From Myoxocephalus aenaeus (Eukaryota > Chordata > Actinopteri > Perciformes > Cottidae): a stretch of DNA of 64,000 bases. The notes beneath the pieces were generated by a model. The model had not been told where the DNA came from. It worked only from the letters and a program-made list of their open reading frames with translations, and did no database searches. Numbering within the stretch: position 1 is the stretch's first letter; each line of letters opens with the position of its first letter. Shown here one piece after another: positions 33,700 through 46,326 of the stretch. The stretch covers positions 1,425,001 to 1,489,000 of the forward strand of contig JBAMJR010000042.1 in NCBI GenBank assembly GCA_038501785.1, in the 5' to 3' direction. The position numbers and the translations under genes are program-made.

Positions 33700-35580
33700 A
33701 AAATAATGTGTAGTCATCATTTATTTTATTCAATGCTCCAGAATATCAAGGGATATTATTCAGTATAGTAGTGTTATTAAGGGCTTGTGTGATTATATGT
33801 ACATCAACGGACTGAGTTGGCACAGTATTTGCGTCCTCCGTCTCTGCTGCGTTGAAGTTGTCATCTATTGTTCCACGCGTCTCGTTCTCAGGTCTCGGCT
33901 GTATTTTGTGTTAAAAGGCTTTCAGTTGCGTAATCTAATGAGAGGCTATCAGTGTAATTAGTTCTTAATGTTAAAGTAAAAAAAATCACAAGGGGCTGAT
34001 TTCACAATTCATCCCATAATGAGTATTGCATCTTTAATTGGAAGAATTAACCGGACCATAAAGTTACGTGTTTGGGTTTGTCTTGTCGTCAATAACAGGA
34101 TCTGTATTGCTTCCAAGCGGCTGTAATCAGATTATACTTCATCCTTGCTTGTGTTGAATATGCAAGCAAACCTTCAATCGTCCTGCGGTCTGATGCTCTC
34201 GCGGCATAACAGCCTCATCAGCAGTATGTACGCATGTCTGTCATATCCCGGTTATCTCCTCCACAGATAAGAATGTGCCGATCAATAAGAGTTGCCCTCC
34301 AAAAGGAGGCCGACAGAAACTCAACCCAATGGATTTCAATATAAATCGTGGTCTCTGCGATAGTCAGATCGCTCCCGCTGGCAGCTGATGACTTCAATGT
34401 TTGTGGTATTTTGCAGCCGTCAGATGTCAGAGAATCGCTAAGTAGCTTGTGGCTTCGGCCCTTAAATAAACCTCCCCGTCAGCATCAGGGGTAAGGTCAC
34501 CTTTTTCATCCCTGGACGCCTCCTGCGTCCTTCCTTTAAGCTCAAAGTCACACAGTATCACACTCCGATGTAGTTGCTTTAGCGTTTATACGTGAACGCC
34601 CCCGTCAGCAATATGTGCTCCGTGCTGACGGACACAGGAACACGTTGTCGGGTGCTCCGCTGACCCCCACGAGGTGATGAAACGTGGAGGTATACAGTGG
34701 TGACATGCACCAAAAAAAACTAGAAAAAATGGGTTTTCTACAAGAATTCAAGGCAACATGGGGGACTAACTGATATACAAGTGAATATTAAAAAAAGATC
34801 CATCCAATCTCTGTCTCCGTCTGTATTTCTGGGGTTCCAGTGCAGTCACAGATATCCGGGCCAAAGACTCTCGTTTCCGTGCGCTTCTCTTCTCATCGTT
34901 TACAGTCCGATTAGCAACCTGAGACACGAGACTGCCGTTGAGGTTGAGGGAGACGCGTACGGCCGGATTGAACTGAAATTCAGCTTCAGGACATCAGGGG
35001 TGATGATATGCACGCCACATCCTGTAATTTCATGAATTTTAAAGGCGTTTATGAAGAAGCTAAAGAGCCTATCGAATTTTCTATATTTTGTATGCTAAAT
35101 ACAAAAAATTATCCACCCTCAGAGCTTCAGCACAGAGAAGCTGTTGTCTGTATAACGTCCCTCTTCTCTCCAGAAGCCATCCATTGAGGCTGCATATCTA
35201 AAAGGGTTAGACAAATAAAAAGCACCTGTCTTAACATGCAACACATGTGACAGTTCAAGTTAAAATAATGGAATGTATAGTTGTACTTATAGTTAGCATT
35301 GACACTGGAAAGTGTGCTCCATCCTGTTTTACATGGTGGTGGCCTGCACCGAAGATTTAGTGTTGCAATCTGCCAAAATATGAAAGAAGAAGAAGAAGAA
35401 GAACGTGCCCACGGATCCGGTTCACACCGGTCCCGGCTGCAACCGTTCATAAAACACTCAAATCAATAAGGTTATCAGAATTTCAAGTTGCATTCATTTA
35501 AAGTTGAACCGTGTTACACAGTCAAAACAACCTTGGTGCATGAAATATAAATATTTCATTTAATTACCATTTATTTTTTC
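33700..35580. other. mostly unique intergenic DNA
   Basis: No gene recognised. 34000-34560 is not obviously repetitive and has balanced composition, so it could hold conserved non-coding elements downstream of fosl2. 35380-35402 is a short (GAA)n run. Confidence 0.4.
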
Positions 35581-35905
35581 AGGTTGTGCCAGGTGAAGGG
35601 TACCAGGGCGGGAGGTCACACTTGGAGCATGAGTACTGCATGCTGTTATGACGCAGATAGTCACGTTAGTGGCTTAACGGTGTGTTTTCAGTTGTACGGC
35701 TGCAGTGCTTACCTTGGCGAGCCATGTCCCATTCTCATGATCAGAAGCCTTTGTTGTCGTCGGGCTGCTAGTTTCACGGTGGCTCCTCAGGACTGAACCT
35801 TGTGCGGGCGCTCTGCTGACTCAGCACAAACCCATTCATTCACAATGAACACGTGTTCCAATGAAGGGCGAGTTTTTGAAATGCAACTGCAGTGGAGGCA
35901 AAAAA

Positions 35906-35910
<5 letters not shown>

Positions 35911-35982
<72 letters not shown>
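35911..35982. repeat. (AC)n microsatellite, 36 units
   Basis: An uninterrupted AC run of 72 bp. The Thr/His and Cys/Val frames across it are artefacts. A (TA)n run follows at 36071-36089. Confidence 0.97.
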
Positions 35983-35984
<2 letters not shown>

Positions 35985-36089
35985 GATTAAACATCCCCCT
36001 GAAAAAAATAAAAGAGAAGAAGACAAATACTCTTCTTCAGTTCCCTAATGGATTTGATACCTTAAAAACAATATATATATATATATATA

Positions 36090-36118
36090 CTGCTGAGGGA
36101 CTCACGGTCCCTCAGCAG
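36090..36118. other. 12-bp perfect hairpin
   Basis: ctgctgagggac, then a 5-nt loop, then gtccctcagcag. It stands just after a (TA)n run. Function unknown. Confidence 0.7.
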
Positions 36119-36175
36119 GAACTCAACTCGTCGGCGTATCTTTTAAGTTGGCTGATTCTTGAATAACCGAAAGAA

Positions 36176-36627
36176 ATTGAAAATCCGGACTTCTGCTAAC
36201 GGTTAGCTGAGCTTGCCAACTTCAACAACATGTGAAGGCAGAAGTAGTAGAGCACAACATACCAGGACCGATCACACTCCTGTGACCAATCATGCTTTAG
36301 ACAGAGGTTCGGACCGCCCAGCTCATTTGCATACAAGGACACAGAAATACAGAAATAAATAAATGAAGAAATACGTGTGGACACATAAATACAGGCAGAA
36401 ATAAATATTGAAATACAGAAATGTAGAAATAGATTTATTTAATGATGTCCTGTTTAGGTATAACTTATATTTATATATTCCTGTATTTATTTATTTATTT
36501 ATACATTTATTTAAGCATTTATTTATTTATTCCTGCATTTATTTATACATTTATTTAAGCATCTATTTATTTATTCCTGTATTTATTCCTGCATTTATTT
36601 ATAATTAAGTCATTTCCGGTCCTCCAC
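36176..36627. mobile_element. solo arm of the AT-rich long-TIR element
   Basis: Matches 25228-25693 in the same orientation (gaaaatccggacttctgcta through atttgcatacaaggacacag to the ggtcctcca end). No left arm is found nearby, so it is a truncated or rearranged copy. Confidence 0.85.
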
Positions 36628-37020
36628 ATATATATTCCTGGTCACTGACCTTCGGTGGTAAGAAGGCACAATCACATGTCAGTAGATTCTGTTACAGTCT
36701 TTCCCTTGAAGGTTTTGTAAGTTCAAATTTGAATCAGCTTTGTTATTATGACTGTAAAAACGTGGTGTATTATAAGTAAAATATAATTATACTTCAGGTA
36801 TAACTACATGACTGTACTGTACAATGTTCCGTGATTATCGTTCCTGGGGTTGTAATTCCCCTCTGTGACCACAGGAGGGCGGTGCAAGCCCATTTTGAAA
36901 AGAAACTTTCGTTGTCTCCTCTTTCAGAGTAAAACAACTCAAATATATGGCGTTGATTTGAATAATATGCTGTCCGCAGATAAGATGCGGAGATATATAA
37001 AACAAAACGTTGACGATGAA

Positions 37021-37052
<32 letters not shown>
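37021..37052. repeat. (ATT)n microsatellite
   Basis: About ten ATT units. Neighbouring 37330-37520 is a low-complexity (TA)-rich stretch. Confidence 0.9.
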
Positions 37053-37589
37053 GTTTTATCAGGATCAATTTGTTGTCAGCAGGCTCCAGATAAAAGACAA
37101 TCATGTCCCAGTTGAGTGGCTTTGTGATGTAGAGGTGATGTACTGGTGTCGTAGCTCAAACTACTAAACATGCAGTAAATCCTCCTTCCTGAACCACTAG
37201 ACAGTTCACAGTTTACTGAAATCCAGGATTCATAACACACTGTGTCATTAGACTGAAGTAACCAGCTAGGTGGACCGCTGTAGATTAAAGACGTCTGCCC
37301 TCTAGTGGTTCAATATGAGCACTAAATATCTTAATATAAATATATATTTTTATTTATTTTTATAAAATTGGTAAATTAATATATATATATATTTAAAATA
37401 AAAAAATGAATGATGCATATATATCTATATATGTATAGATATATATGTATATATCTTAATATTATCTATAATATATACATATATATACGAATATATCTTA
37501 ATATTATATCTTATTCTTAATTTAAATTCAAATGTTTACCTTAAGCCTTAACTTTTAAGTTATTGTAATTGTGTGGAAGGAGGACCTAG

Positions 37590-37670
37590 CAAAGTAAGTT
37601 TTTCATTGTAACTGTCTGTTAAATGTGCATATAAGGACAATAAACATATCTTGAATCTTGAATATTTATA
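37590..37670 (+). mobile_element. LINE 3' tail fragment
   Basis: gtttttcattgtaactgtct, then gacaataaacatatcttgaatcttgaat-type tandem ends, as in 3' ends of teleost L2-like LINEs. A related taaataaacactcttgaatc occurs at 33640. No coding part remains. Confidence 0.55.
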
Positions 37671-38089
37671 TGCAGTAGTATTATGTCCTATACTGTCAAA
37701 ATAATAATTATGTACAATACAATTTAAACAAATCTCCAGAAACATTATGAGAAGGCAGCATGTTAAATAATAAATTAATAATATCAATATTATTTACATT
37801 GTTGACAATATTACCATGCTCTGTGTCACGACTCTTAGATGTTTCAGAGAGGCAATCAGGCTCTGAATGAATCCTGAAATGGTAGTTGTTGCTTTTTTTT
37901 TGTCTTAGCCTTTTCCTTTGTCTTTTTTACTCCTACTGCTACTTGATGTGCTGCTTTAGCTCGTCTTCAGGGTCAGATACTCTTTCCTCTTCCGGACTGA
38001 TCAGAACGATTGATGAACAGGGTGGTGGTCTAGTGAGTGCATCCCAATGAATAAAATAGCACAACGTCAGGTTGAAAAGTAACATTTTT

Positions 38090-40284
38090 TTGTTTTTATT
38101 ATTATTCATTTAAATTAACAAACACTGCTATACATATTGCTGTTTTTTTTATTAATTTTGAATCATTTTGAACAGTTAAAGCATTTGGAAAAGAAGTAAT
38201 AGTAGTTGAAAACAGGCGACAGACAGTAGATGACATGTACAGCAGAAGATCTACAGTCAATGGCTTTCCTATGTGTGTCGAGGGGCTGCAGAATATTTCA
38301 ACGTACAGACATATCAGACTCGCCCACAGTAATGTTTTTGGTTACTCTTTATGTTGTCATACAGGATCAGAGACCCCTCCCCCCCCCCCCCCCCCCCCCC
38401 CCCCCCAGGTTGCATCCACACGACATCATCAGAAGAGAAACAGCCGGCGCGTTCTTCCCAAAGTAGCAGCAGCTTGTATTGAATTGCAAAGTCCGTTTTT
38501 TCTGCATCCGGCACAACCAAACGTCTTCCAACCACAACATGTTCTCCTCTATCAACAGAAAAGGGTTTCGAGCAAAGACGACAACCCCTCTGTCTAAAAC
38601 CCCTGACGTTAGGAATGTTTGAAGTGAACCAAAAAACAGTCCCAAACATCGCTGTTGTGCCCCTCTCAGTGCACAGTATTGAAAACCCTCATCCCTTTAA
38701 AGATACACACACACATGTAAAAACGACAACAAAAAAAGAAGTGCTTCTTAGAACTTCAGAGATATTACATCTTCTCGAGGTGTCCCCTCTTTCATCTCAG
38801 GCCAGCTGTTACAAAAAATAAAAAATAAAGAGTCCCTTTCTTTTGTCAGAAAGTGACCAGCGTCTGGCCCCACGACAGAGTACCTCCACGTTGGCGCACG
38901 TTCACACACCCGTAAAAAAAATCAGCTCGTCTGACTTGGATTTAAACATCATTGACTGTCTGCTTTACTAAAAGTGACAGATGTACAAACACAGTATAAA
39001 CAGGGTTGACATCATTGGCAGCTGGAGACGGTCTAGACCACAGTGGCTTTTATATTTCTTTTTTCTTTTCTGTCCAAATTTGAGCAAAATCCCCTCCTTT
39101 TTAGACAAAGACGAACAAATTACAGGATTACACGCGTCAAACAACCCTTGTTTTGAGGCTTTTGGAAACCCGACCCGCCCAGAGAGGCTGTCAGACTTTT
39201 TGTCTGGAGAATGTGCGAGACACAGACAAGAAGGTCAGGATCCGGTGGAGGAGGGCTTTGTTCAAACTTTTGTGTCGTCTGAGCGGAAAAAGTCAAAACC
39301 TTTTCCCCCCCCGACGCGACACAAGGAGGTGACGACGTGGTGTCGTCCCTCAGCGTACAGTGCATCATCGCCGCCTGCAGCACTAGACCGCGGGGTTCTA
39401 CTACACATGAGAGATATCCCTGACATCAATGTAAATCACATACACTTTGTCATAAACAGGTTGTAAAAGTTCATGTACAGAATCACTGAGGAAAAGCACA
39501 CCGATACTACTGTAAAGTCAAGCCGCTATGGCAAAAATAGAAGGTATAGAGTATTGAGGAACTAGTCATTGATTGAAAGTTGGCTCGTAATCCTTTGCAA
39601 CACTGAGGAGGCTCGGGCGCCACGCGGGCGACCCTTTTGCTTTTCTACAGGCGGATTAAGGAGAGGACGATGTCTCAACAAAACACTTCTTAAAATGTAA
39701 TTGGCACAGGCCGTAAACACGATTAAAGCGATGGAAACAGCGTCAGAAATGTGTTCACACTGCTGGTAGCGATTCCTGAATCGAGGTTAGGAACTCTCAG
39801 TGGAAGAGGAGACGAGAGGAAGTCTTTGCTCGCCGTCTCCTTCTCCTCCTCAGAAAACCCCCGCAGAACGCCGACCTCGTTTAGTGATTTATTGATTCGT
39901 CTTGGCGGAGTGCAAGTGTCGGCCACATGGCTTTTGAAACATTGGCAAAAATATATATATATATATATATATATATTAACGCGCTCTCTGGTTGCGGTCG
40001 CGCCGACTCACAACTGCCAGATTGCGGCGTGTTTCTCTTCAGAATTGTCTTCCCAGTAAACAAGTTGATACTCTGGAGTTGAAATGGCAAAGGGAGGACA
40101 CTTTTTATTTTAGCACACTGAAGCAGAACAAGAAGAAACACGCGGCGTAGCCCTTGTGGGTCTCCCTGCAGGGGGGTGGGGGGCTTGGTCTGGACTTTTG
40201 AATGTACTCTTGGGTCTCTAAAAGGGGAGGCGCGTTGATCCTCACGCTCGCCGTCAGCCACAGTGTTTGTTTCTCGGCCCTCGC
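38090..40284 (-). other. probable fosl2 3' UTR
   Basis: Downstream of the fosl2 stop on the minus strand. Candidate AATAAA signals (TTTATT on the plus strand) are near 40104, 39886 and 38093. FOSL2 mRNAs in other vertebrates have long 3' UTRs, so the distal site is plausible. It contains a 28-bp poly-C run (38379-38406) and a (TA)n run (39953-39976). The extent is inferred. Confidence 0.5.
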
Positions 40285-40663
40285 TCAGAGCGCCAGCAGG
40301 GTGGGCGAGTTGAGGGAGTCAGAGGACTGGTCCCCGCTGCTGCTGCTGCGCCGGTGGGCCTTGGAGCAGGACTCGGAGGAGGGCGAGGGGCTCTCGGGCT
40401 CCAGCATGCTCGGGTAGGTGAATATGAGGCTCGGGGCGTTGGGCGTGGCGGCCGGAGTGGACGCCGCCACCACCGGCGTGTTCAGGCTGTCCCCATCCGT
40501 GCAGTACATCCCGCCGCCGCCGCCCAGGCAGATGGGCTTGATGACGGAGCGTTGGGGCTTGCCCACGTCGTTTCTTTCGTCCGGCTCTTGCTTCACGACG
40601 ACGTGGTTAATCTGAGGCCGGCTGCCCATGTTGGGGCGCATGGTCAGGGGGAGCGGGGCGCAC

Positions 40664-40696
<33 letters not shown>

Positions 40697-43600
40697 TGGT
40701 GCTGCTGCTGGTGCTGCTGGTGCTGCTGGTGGTGCTGCTGCTGGTGGCGCTCGTCGGTGGGGAGCTTACACACGGGATTGTGGGCAACCAGCATGAACTC
40801 CAGCTTGTCTTTCTCCTTCTGCAGGTTCTCGATCTCCTTCTGCAGGTCCGATTTCTCCTCCTCCAGCTTTTCAGTCTCCTGTAGGGAGAAACAGGAAATA
40901 GGGTTGAGCGCTACAGTTTGAGCAGGTTCTTTTTTTGGGGGTTGTTTTTCTTCATTTTTTGGGGGTTGGGCATTTTTGACAGAAAATAAGCAGACAGAGA
41001 AATGGGGAACAACGTGGAACAGCCAGACGTGGAACAGCCAGACGTGAACCGAGCGACGACTTTACGATTCAGGGTCAGAACCGAGAAGCAGAACGGTTTG
41101 AATTTCATCAGAACAAATAGTGAAACAGCGTTTTCATGGACATTCGCTGACAGAAAGCCAAGAAACTGACGCCATGGCTGCAAAACAAAGTGAATCATTT
41201 AAAGTTTCTCCCAGTCAGGTCCGTCAGATGTGTGACTAATCCAGTATTTCTCTCTAGTGGGGCGCCGAGGTATTACAGGTGGGGCGCAAGAATTGATTTA
41301 CTCACAAAATGTATTGAGAACTTAACATATTACAAAGGTACAAAGTACACGGACATAAAACATTAATGTCATTAATAAATACATGGAGGAATGCCTGTAC
41401 TTTTGTGTAAGTGTTTAAGTTACGCTTGCGCATATGCGCGCAATGGCCAAGATTCTTGGTGACTCGCCAAATCCTACCTCCATGAGATTTTCTGTTGTCG
41501 CCGCTCAAAACTAAATACAGACATTGTTCAACATTGAGCATGAATTGAGAGCGGCCGTATCAAGCCTGCAACGCCGTCTTAAAAAGGTTTGTAGAGGAAA
41601 GCCGGCTCATTGCAGCCACTAATACTGAAAAAAGGTGATGGCTCACACATATCTGTTATTGTTGTTTTGAGAAGATATGCAGTGTAAAAACTCAGTTAAA
41701 CTCTTTATTGCCAAATATTTTAACCTCTTTTCTTTATTCTTCTTCTTTATTGTTATGATATTGAAAATATATTCAGTGCAAAACAGGTTAAATGAAGCCA
41801 CAATAAGATAGTTTTTTGCCAAATATTAGTTATTTTTTTGCACAGATATATAATAATATATATATATTTATTAGCATTGTTCTAACAAAGTGATAGCACA
41901 TTGTATTTGTTTTTGTCTGATGGAGCGATCTGGTTTACTTGAAAGTGTTTGCAATAGTTTTTTATCCTTTCATCAGACGTATTTACAAAATGATGTTATT
42001 GCATTAACAATTCAGCATGGACCAGTTTGTGACAATTTTGTTGGGGAACAGATATTTTTCTTCCTCCAAAGTGGGGCGTGACAGAAAAAGTTTGAGAACC
42101 ACTGGACGAATCCCCCAAGACGCCAAAAGAGGGCACTGTCCGTCCGCTACAGTTCTACTAACCATGGGAAGTGGCACAATCAGGAACTTTTCCTGGGCCA
42201 TTTGGACTTGAATCTGACTCCCATAATGACGGTTTGTGTTTGTGTCTCTGGAGATATGAGATCTGCATCAGGAGCGTGTTCTGGATGTGCACACACTCAG
42301 GACAAAAGACCCATAAACACCTCCAGACATCAGGCAGATAAAGAAAAGCTGACACTCTGTCTGAGAACTTTGACTCACGGCCAAAAGTATGAGGAAGGGG
42401 AGGGGCTTCAGTGAGGAACGTCAGTCAATCAAAGAGGAGCGGCTTGGAACACTGTTCAAGCGACACTTCCTTATTTGGAATTTTGAAGAAAGAAAAAAAA
42501 AAGCGTTTAGACGGAAAGGCTTTTTTTTCTTTTTCTAGAGGCGATGGCTTTGTGTGTGTGTTTGCTGATGTGTGCGTGTGCGCGTGTGTGTGTGTGTGTG
42601 TGTCTCTATGTGGGATTGTGAGACAAGCAATTGGCCCCTTTTTCACAAAATGTCCTTCATTCACGGAGACAGCTGCCTGAAGCAAATTCCATTCCTGTTT
42701 TTTTTTTTTTTTTTTTTTAAAGGCCGGACAAGCTCCACCTCACTGTAATTCAGCTAATTAGTCCGTTTAGATGCTGCAGACAGCCCTACCTCTGTCTGCA
42801 GCTGCCCGAGACAAAAACGCCTTTCATCGCCTGTCATCTCCTCGCTCGGGCCTCGCACTCAGAGTCAAACCAGTAATGCAAGGTTGTAAATGTAGGTGTG
42901 CTCGATCAGTCTTAAAACAAATAATCTGGACTCTTGCCAGATTTTTGAACCAGTGTGACTTTTTATTCTCCTCCCTGTGCATGTATTGTCTGTGTGACAA
43001 CCATTTATATTGTTGCTTTTTTTCTGCCATATTTTATATTTATCTATAAAATAAATATATGATAACTATAAGATAACAACTGGGAGCCTGATTGTTCACT
43101 AGCCAGAGGTGCTTTATGCATGAGAGGAAGGTTCAGTGTGATTGAAGCGGAACCCGACAACACACTCTGATCCCATGCGGCGGCTCCGATCTGCAGGTTC
43201 CCACTCACCCCTTGCAGCATCTCCGTGAGCTCTCGCCTGCGGTTGCGGCATTTGGCGGCGGCCAACTTATTCCTCTCGCGCCTCACCCTCCGCTTCTCCT
43301 CTTCCTCCGGGGTGAGCTAAGGGCAAAAGTAGAGAAGGAGCGCAGCGTAAAACAAGCTGCTCGACAAACACACACTCGATCAACACCGAGCAACGAGGAG
43401 TATAAACACGAGCTGGGAGGAGAACACTGAGAATGTAGAATGTATTGGCCTGATAAGATAAACTCATGTTTCATGATTTTGGAGGAACATGCGATGCTGT
43501 GTTTTCAGGGTAAACACACTTCAAATGTCTTAGAGATTAAAAGAAACCAGCATCCAGCTATTGAAAAAAAAGGAAATTTTGCTGTTTTTTTGTCCCTCAC

Positions 43601-46326
43601 CTGTTCGTCCCTCTTGCGGCGGCCCCTGGCGTCCCCAATGGAGCGGATGACCCCGGGCCGAGCCAGCGTGTTGTGGCCCAGCAACCCCGGGCCGTTGGGC
43701 AGGTGGTGGCCGTACGGGTGGGAGCGGGAGTACGGGTTGGACATGGAGGTTATGACGGTGGGCTGCACCATCCACTGCAGGTCTTGGCTGGTCGTGATTG
43801 CATTTATGGTGGGGATGAAGGCACTGTTGGAGCCGGGCATGTCGACCCTGTACTTCTGGAAGAGAGGGGACAGGAGAGAGGCGGGATAAGAGGGGACGCG
43901 TGGTCACATCGGGGGAAACGTTGGTGCGGCATCCACAGAGCATCTTCAGTTTCTGTCCACACACACCACCACCCACCATTATCACATTCACACACTTTCC
44001 ACAGTACGAGCTTATAGTAATGATTCAATCCAACATGTTTGTAACCCCTGGAGTGGAACAGTGACACATGCTGTGAATCACACAGGGAAAGCCCAAGGTG
44101 TCCAGAGCATCTCACTTTACTACAATAACCATGAGACAGAGCGCTGGACCGGCATGAGGATGACATTACATGCTGGATGGATATAATGTGGTGGTATGGT
44201 GGCACAGCCGTTATTATATTATAGGGACTAGAGGGATTTGTTTTTCTGAGATGCAAAATGATAAGTGACAATCATTTTATCATTTTAATATTGGAATTAA
44301 CAATTACTTTAAGAAATAACAACTGTATTTAAAGCAAAAGGATGCCTTTGCCCTCAGTTGTGGGTACAGAGCGTGATGCAGGATCTATGTTTCTGGTCTC
44401 AAGGAAAAAGATTATCAGTTCATGCCACGCGACCTCTCAAATTATGGATCAAATCCTAAGATTTTAAAAGTACGAATCTGCATGATTGTGGGAACTGACT
44501 CTATGATAATATGTGTGGTCAGTATTACTTCCACAAACAGACAGTGTGCGTAAATTACGCACGTCCTCACATCGCCGTTATTCCCGACTTTCCGTCGGAT
44601 ATCCCGGCAGTCTATTGGAACTTTGTTTATTCTGGTGGTGAGTCATTGTGTATGGGATTTGTTAAGCACATGGGAAACGCGAGCAGTTCCAGTAAAGGGG
44701 GGGGGGGGGGGGGGGGGGGCAGCTGTAACAAGCCATGATCAGACAGACAGAATTATGTGAGCGGAATTCACATAATTATCACACACAAAAGAAACAATCT
44801 CTTGAGTTATTACACTAAATATAGGGGATTCCCAGTTTGGATGATATAACTTTTAGATATATTGTTCTAATTAAAACATGGAGAACATGCTCTGCTTTGA
44901 TATGTCTCCACACAGTCGTGTTCCAGCCCGCCGTAATGGGAACCAGGCCGACAGTGTGATTACAGGGAGCCTCAGCAATGAGAGCTACGGGCCAACAGTT
45001 TACCGTAATGTTGCGTGAGCTCTGACGACGCTGTTCCACAGAAGTGCACTAAACCGATTTAACTGCGCGCTAACAACATGCCTCTTCCTTATGATTTGCA
45101 TCCCATCATTAGAGAGAGTATGGACACGGCGTCCTCACAGCGGCACACCTACAGCCGCCCCGGGTCCGGGAGAAGGTGTGAGACCTGATGACACCGAGGA
45201 GATGATTGTAGGGTGTTTCAAAGGAGCACGCACGACGTGCTGCGTTTGCAATTTTTTGGGGATAATTTTCTCGGTAAGGAAATACGGGTTATTTGGTAGG
45301 GGGGAGGTTTTTGGGCACGCGCTTCCTGCTGGAAGAAATGTGCCATGTGCAGCGCGAGACCCGTCGAAGAAAATGGGACTACAATCTGAGCCGTGGACGT
45401 GTCAGTTCTGATAGTCCAACCTGAATTTATGTCATATTTTGCAACAGCATATAAGGTCTTTGGCGCGCTCCAGAAATGCAATATCTGCTGGCCAAGACCG
45501 ACACAGCCTGGCGATGTGTCCATGTGAAGCAGTGCGCGCCTGTTGCGTTCTCCCAACTGGCGCACTGGGTCAATAAATAACTCAATACATGACATGTACT
45601 GTGCATTATTGCCCCTATAATGCGCGTAAAACCGTCCCCACGGGGCTGTTATACGCGCAAAGACCCCACGAATATTACAGTTTTACGCACGGGCAGGAGA
45701 GATGAGCGCGACAACAGATAGTGGATCAGTGACATCTGGAAATCAGGCAAATAACAAATCATGTCACCGTGTCCCATTTCTCCTGCACACCATCAGCAAC
45801 ACATGTGAGAGTAGCCTGTACCTTTTTAAAGTTTGGTTTCACCATAAGGAAGCGCAATGTGGGGTTTCATTTGCATGTGCAAAATCACCACCGATTCGCC
45901 ATTTACCGCGCGCGTGCACGTTTCACATTCGACACATCACACCGACGGTGTTTAGACAACCTGTGACATAATTAAAGTAGAATGAAGACATATTTGTGAG
46001 CAGGTCGAGTCTCGCATCTGTTGAGTCATCGATAGGATCCGTGTCACCGGGTTCACCCCCCAAAGCTAGAATGTCTTCATAAAATATATTAACTGCACAA
46101 AATCAACCTGTACGATGAACGACGTGCACGCGTCCGATGTTGCGCACTTGGCATCGACGTGATTATGGTGTTATTCATATTGATGTCGCGGTGTTACCTG
46201 GTAGCTTGAGGTAGAGACCGGACTTCCGATCGTGCTGCTGCCGCTCGTGAAGGACTCTGGCTGGGCCGGAGAGGTGCTGCTGCCGCGGGACGAGGTGTCG
46301 TAGTTCCCGGAGTAGTCCTGGTACAT
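40285..46326 (-). CDS. fosl2: fosl2: Fos-related antigen 2, bZIP transcription factor (complete, 4 exons)
   Basis: Exons on the minus strand: 46326-46198, 43855-43601, 43316-43209, 40878-40285 (TGA at 40287-40285), all GT/AG, total 1086 nt = 361 aa. The start MYQDYSGNYDTSSRGSS matches the FOSL2 N-terminus. Exon 2 carries FIPTINAITTSQDLQWMVQP. Exon 3 carries the DNA-binding basic region RRERNKLAAAKCRNRRREL. Exon 4 begins with the leucine zipper (ETEKLEEEKSDLQKEIENLQ to FMLVAH). The C-terminus is nearly identical to human (SCSKAHRRSSSSGDQSSDSL, ending SPTLLAL), and a VVVKQEP site is present. Known: it dimerises with Jun proteins as AP-1 in the nucleus. It is longer than human (326 aa), mainly through a His/Gln tract after the zipper (40661-40745). 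Intron 3 holds a hAT copy. The order babam2 then fosl2 on the same strand matches human 2p23. Confidence 0.98.
40661..40745 (-). repeat. His/Gln-coding tract in fosl2 exon 4
   Basis: CAG/CAC triplets encode repeated HQQ, HQQQ and QQQQQ units over about 28 residues, between LPTDER and CAPLPLT. Human FOSL2 has no such tract here. The frame stays open. Confidence 0.95.
41242..42104. mobile_element. hAT copy in fosl2 intron 3, near-perfect 8-bp target duplication
   Basis: Ends cagtatttctctctag and gagaaccactg (reverse complement cagtggttctc). Flanks gactaatc (41234-41241) and gacgaatc (42105-42112) agree at 7 of 8 bases. The interior is similar, in reverse, to 26900-27480 (gctccatcagaca, gcaaaaaataactaatatt). 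No coding. Confidence 0.82.
42552..42602. repeat. (TG)n microsatellite, fosl2 intron 3
   Basis: Interrupted TG run. A poly-T tract of about 20 follows at 42699-42718. Confidence 0.88.
44697..44719. repeat. poly-G (23) in fosl2 intron 1
   Basis: An uninterrupted run of 23 G on the plus strand. The rest of intron 1 (43856-46197) shows no repeat I can name. Confidence 0.95.
46022..46028. promoter_or_regulatory. consensus AP-1 site in fosl2 intron 1
   Basis: TGAGTCA, about 170 bp inside intron 1 from exon 1. An exact match to the element bound by Fos/Jun dimers, so feedback by the gene product is possible. A 7-bp match alone is weak evidence. Confidence 0.5.

Noticed and set aside
40267..40921. 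Plus-strand frames of 205, 97 and 71 codons opposite fosl2 exon 4
   Set aside because: Low-complexity Leu/Val/Cys mirror images of the His/Gln tract on the minus strand.
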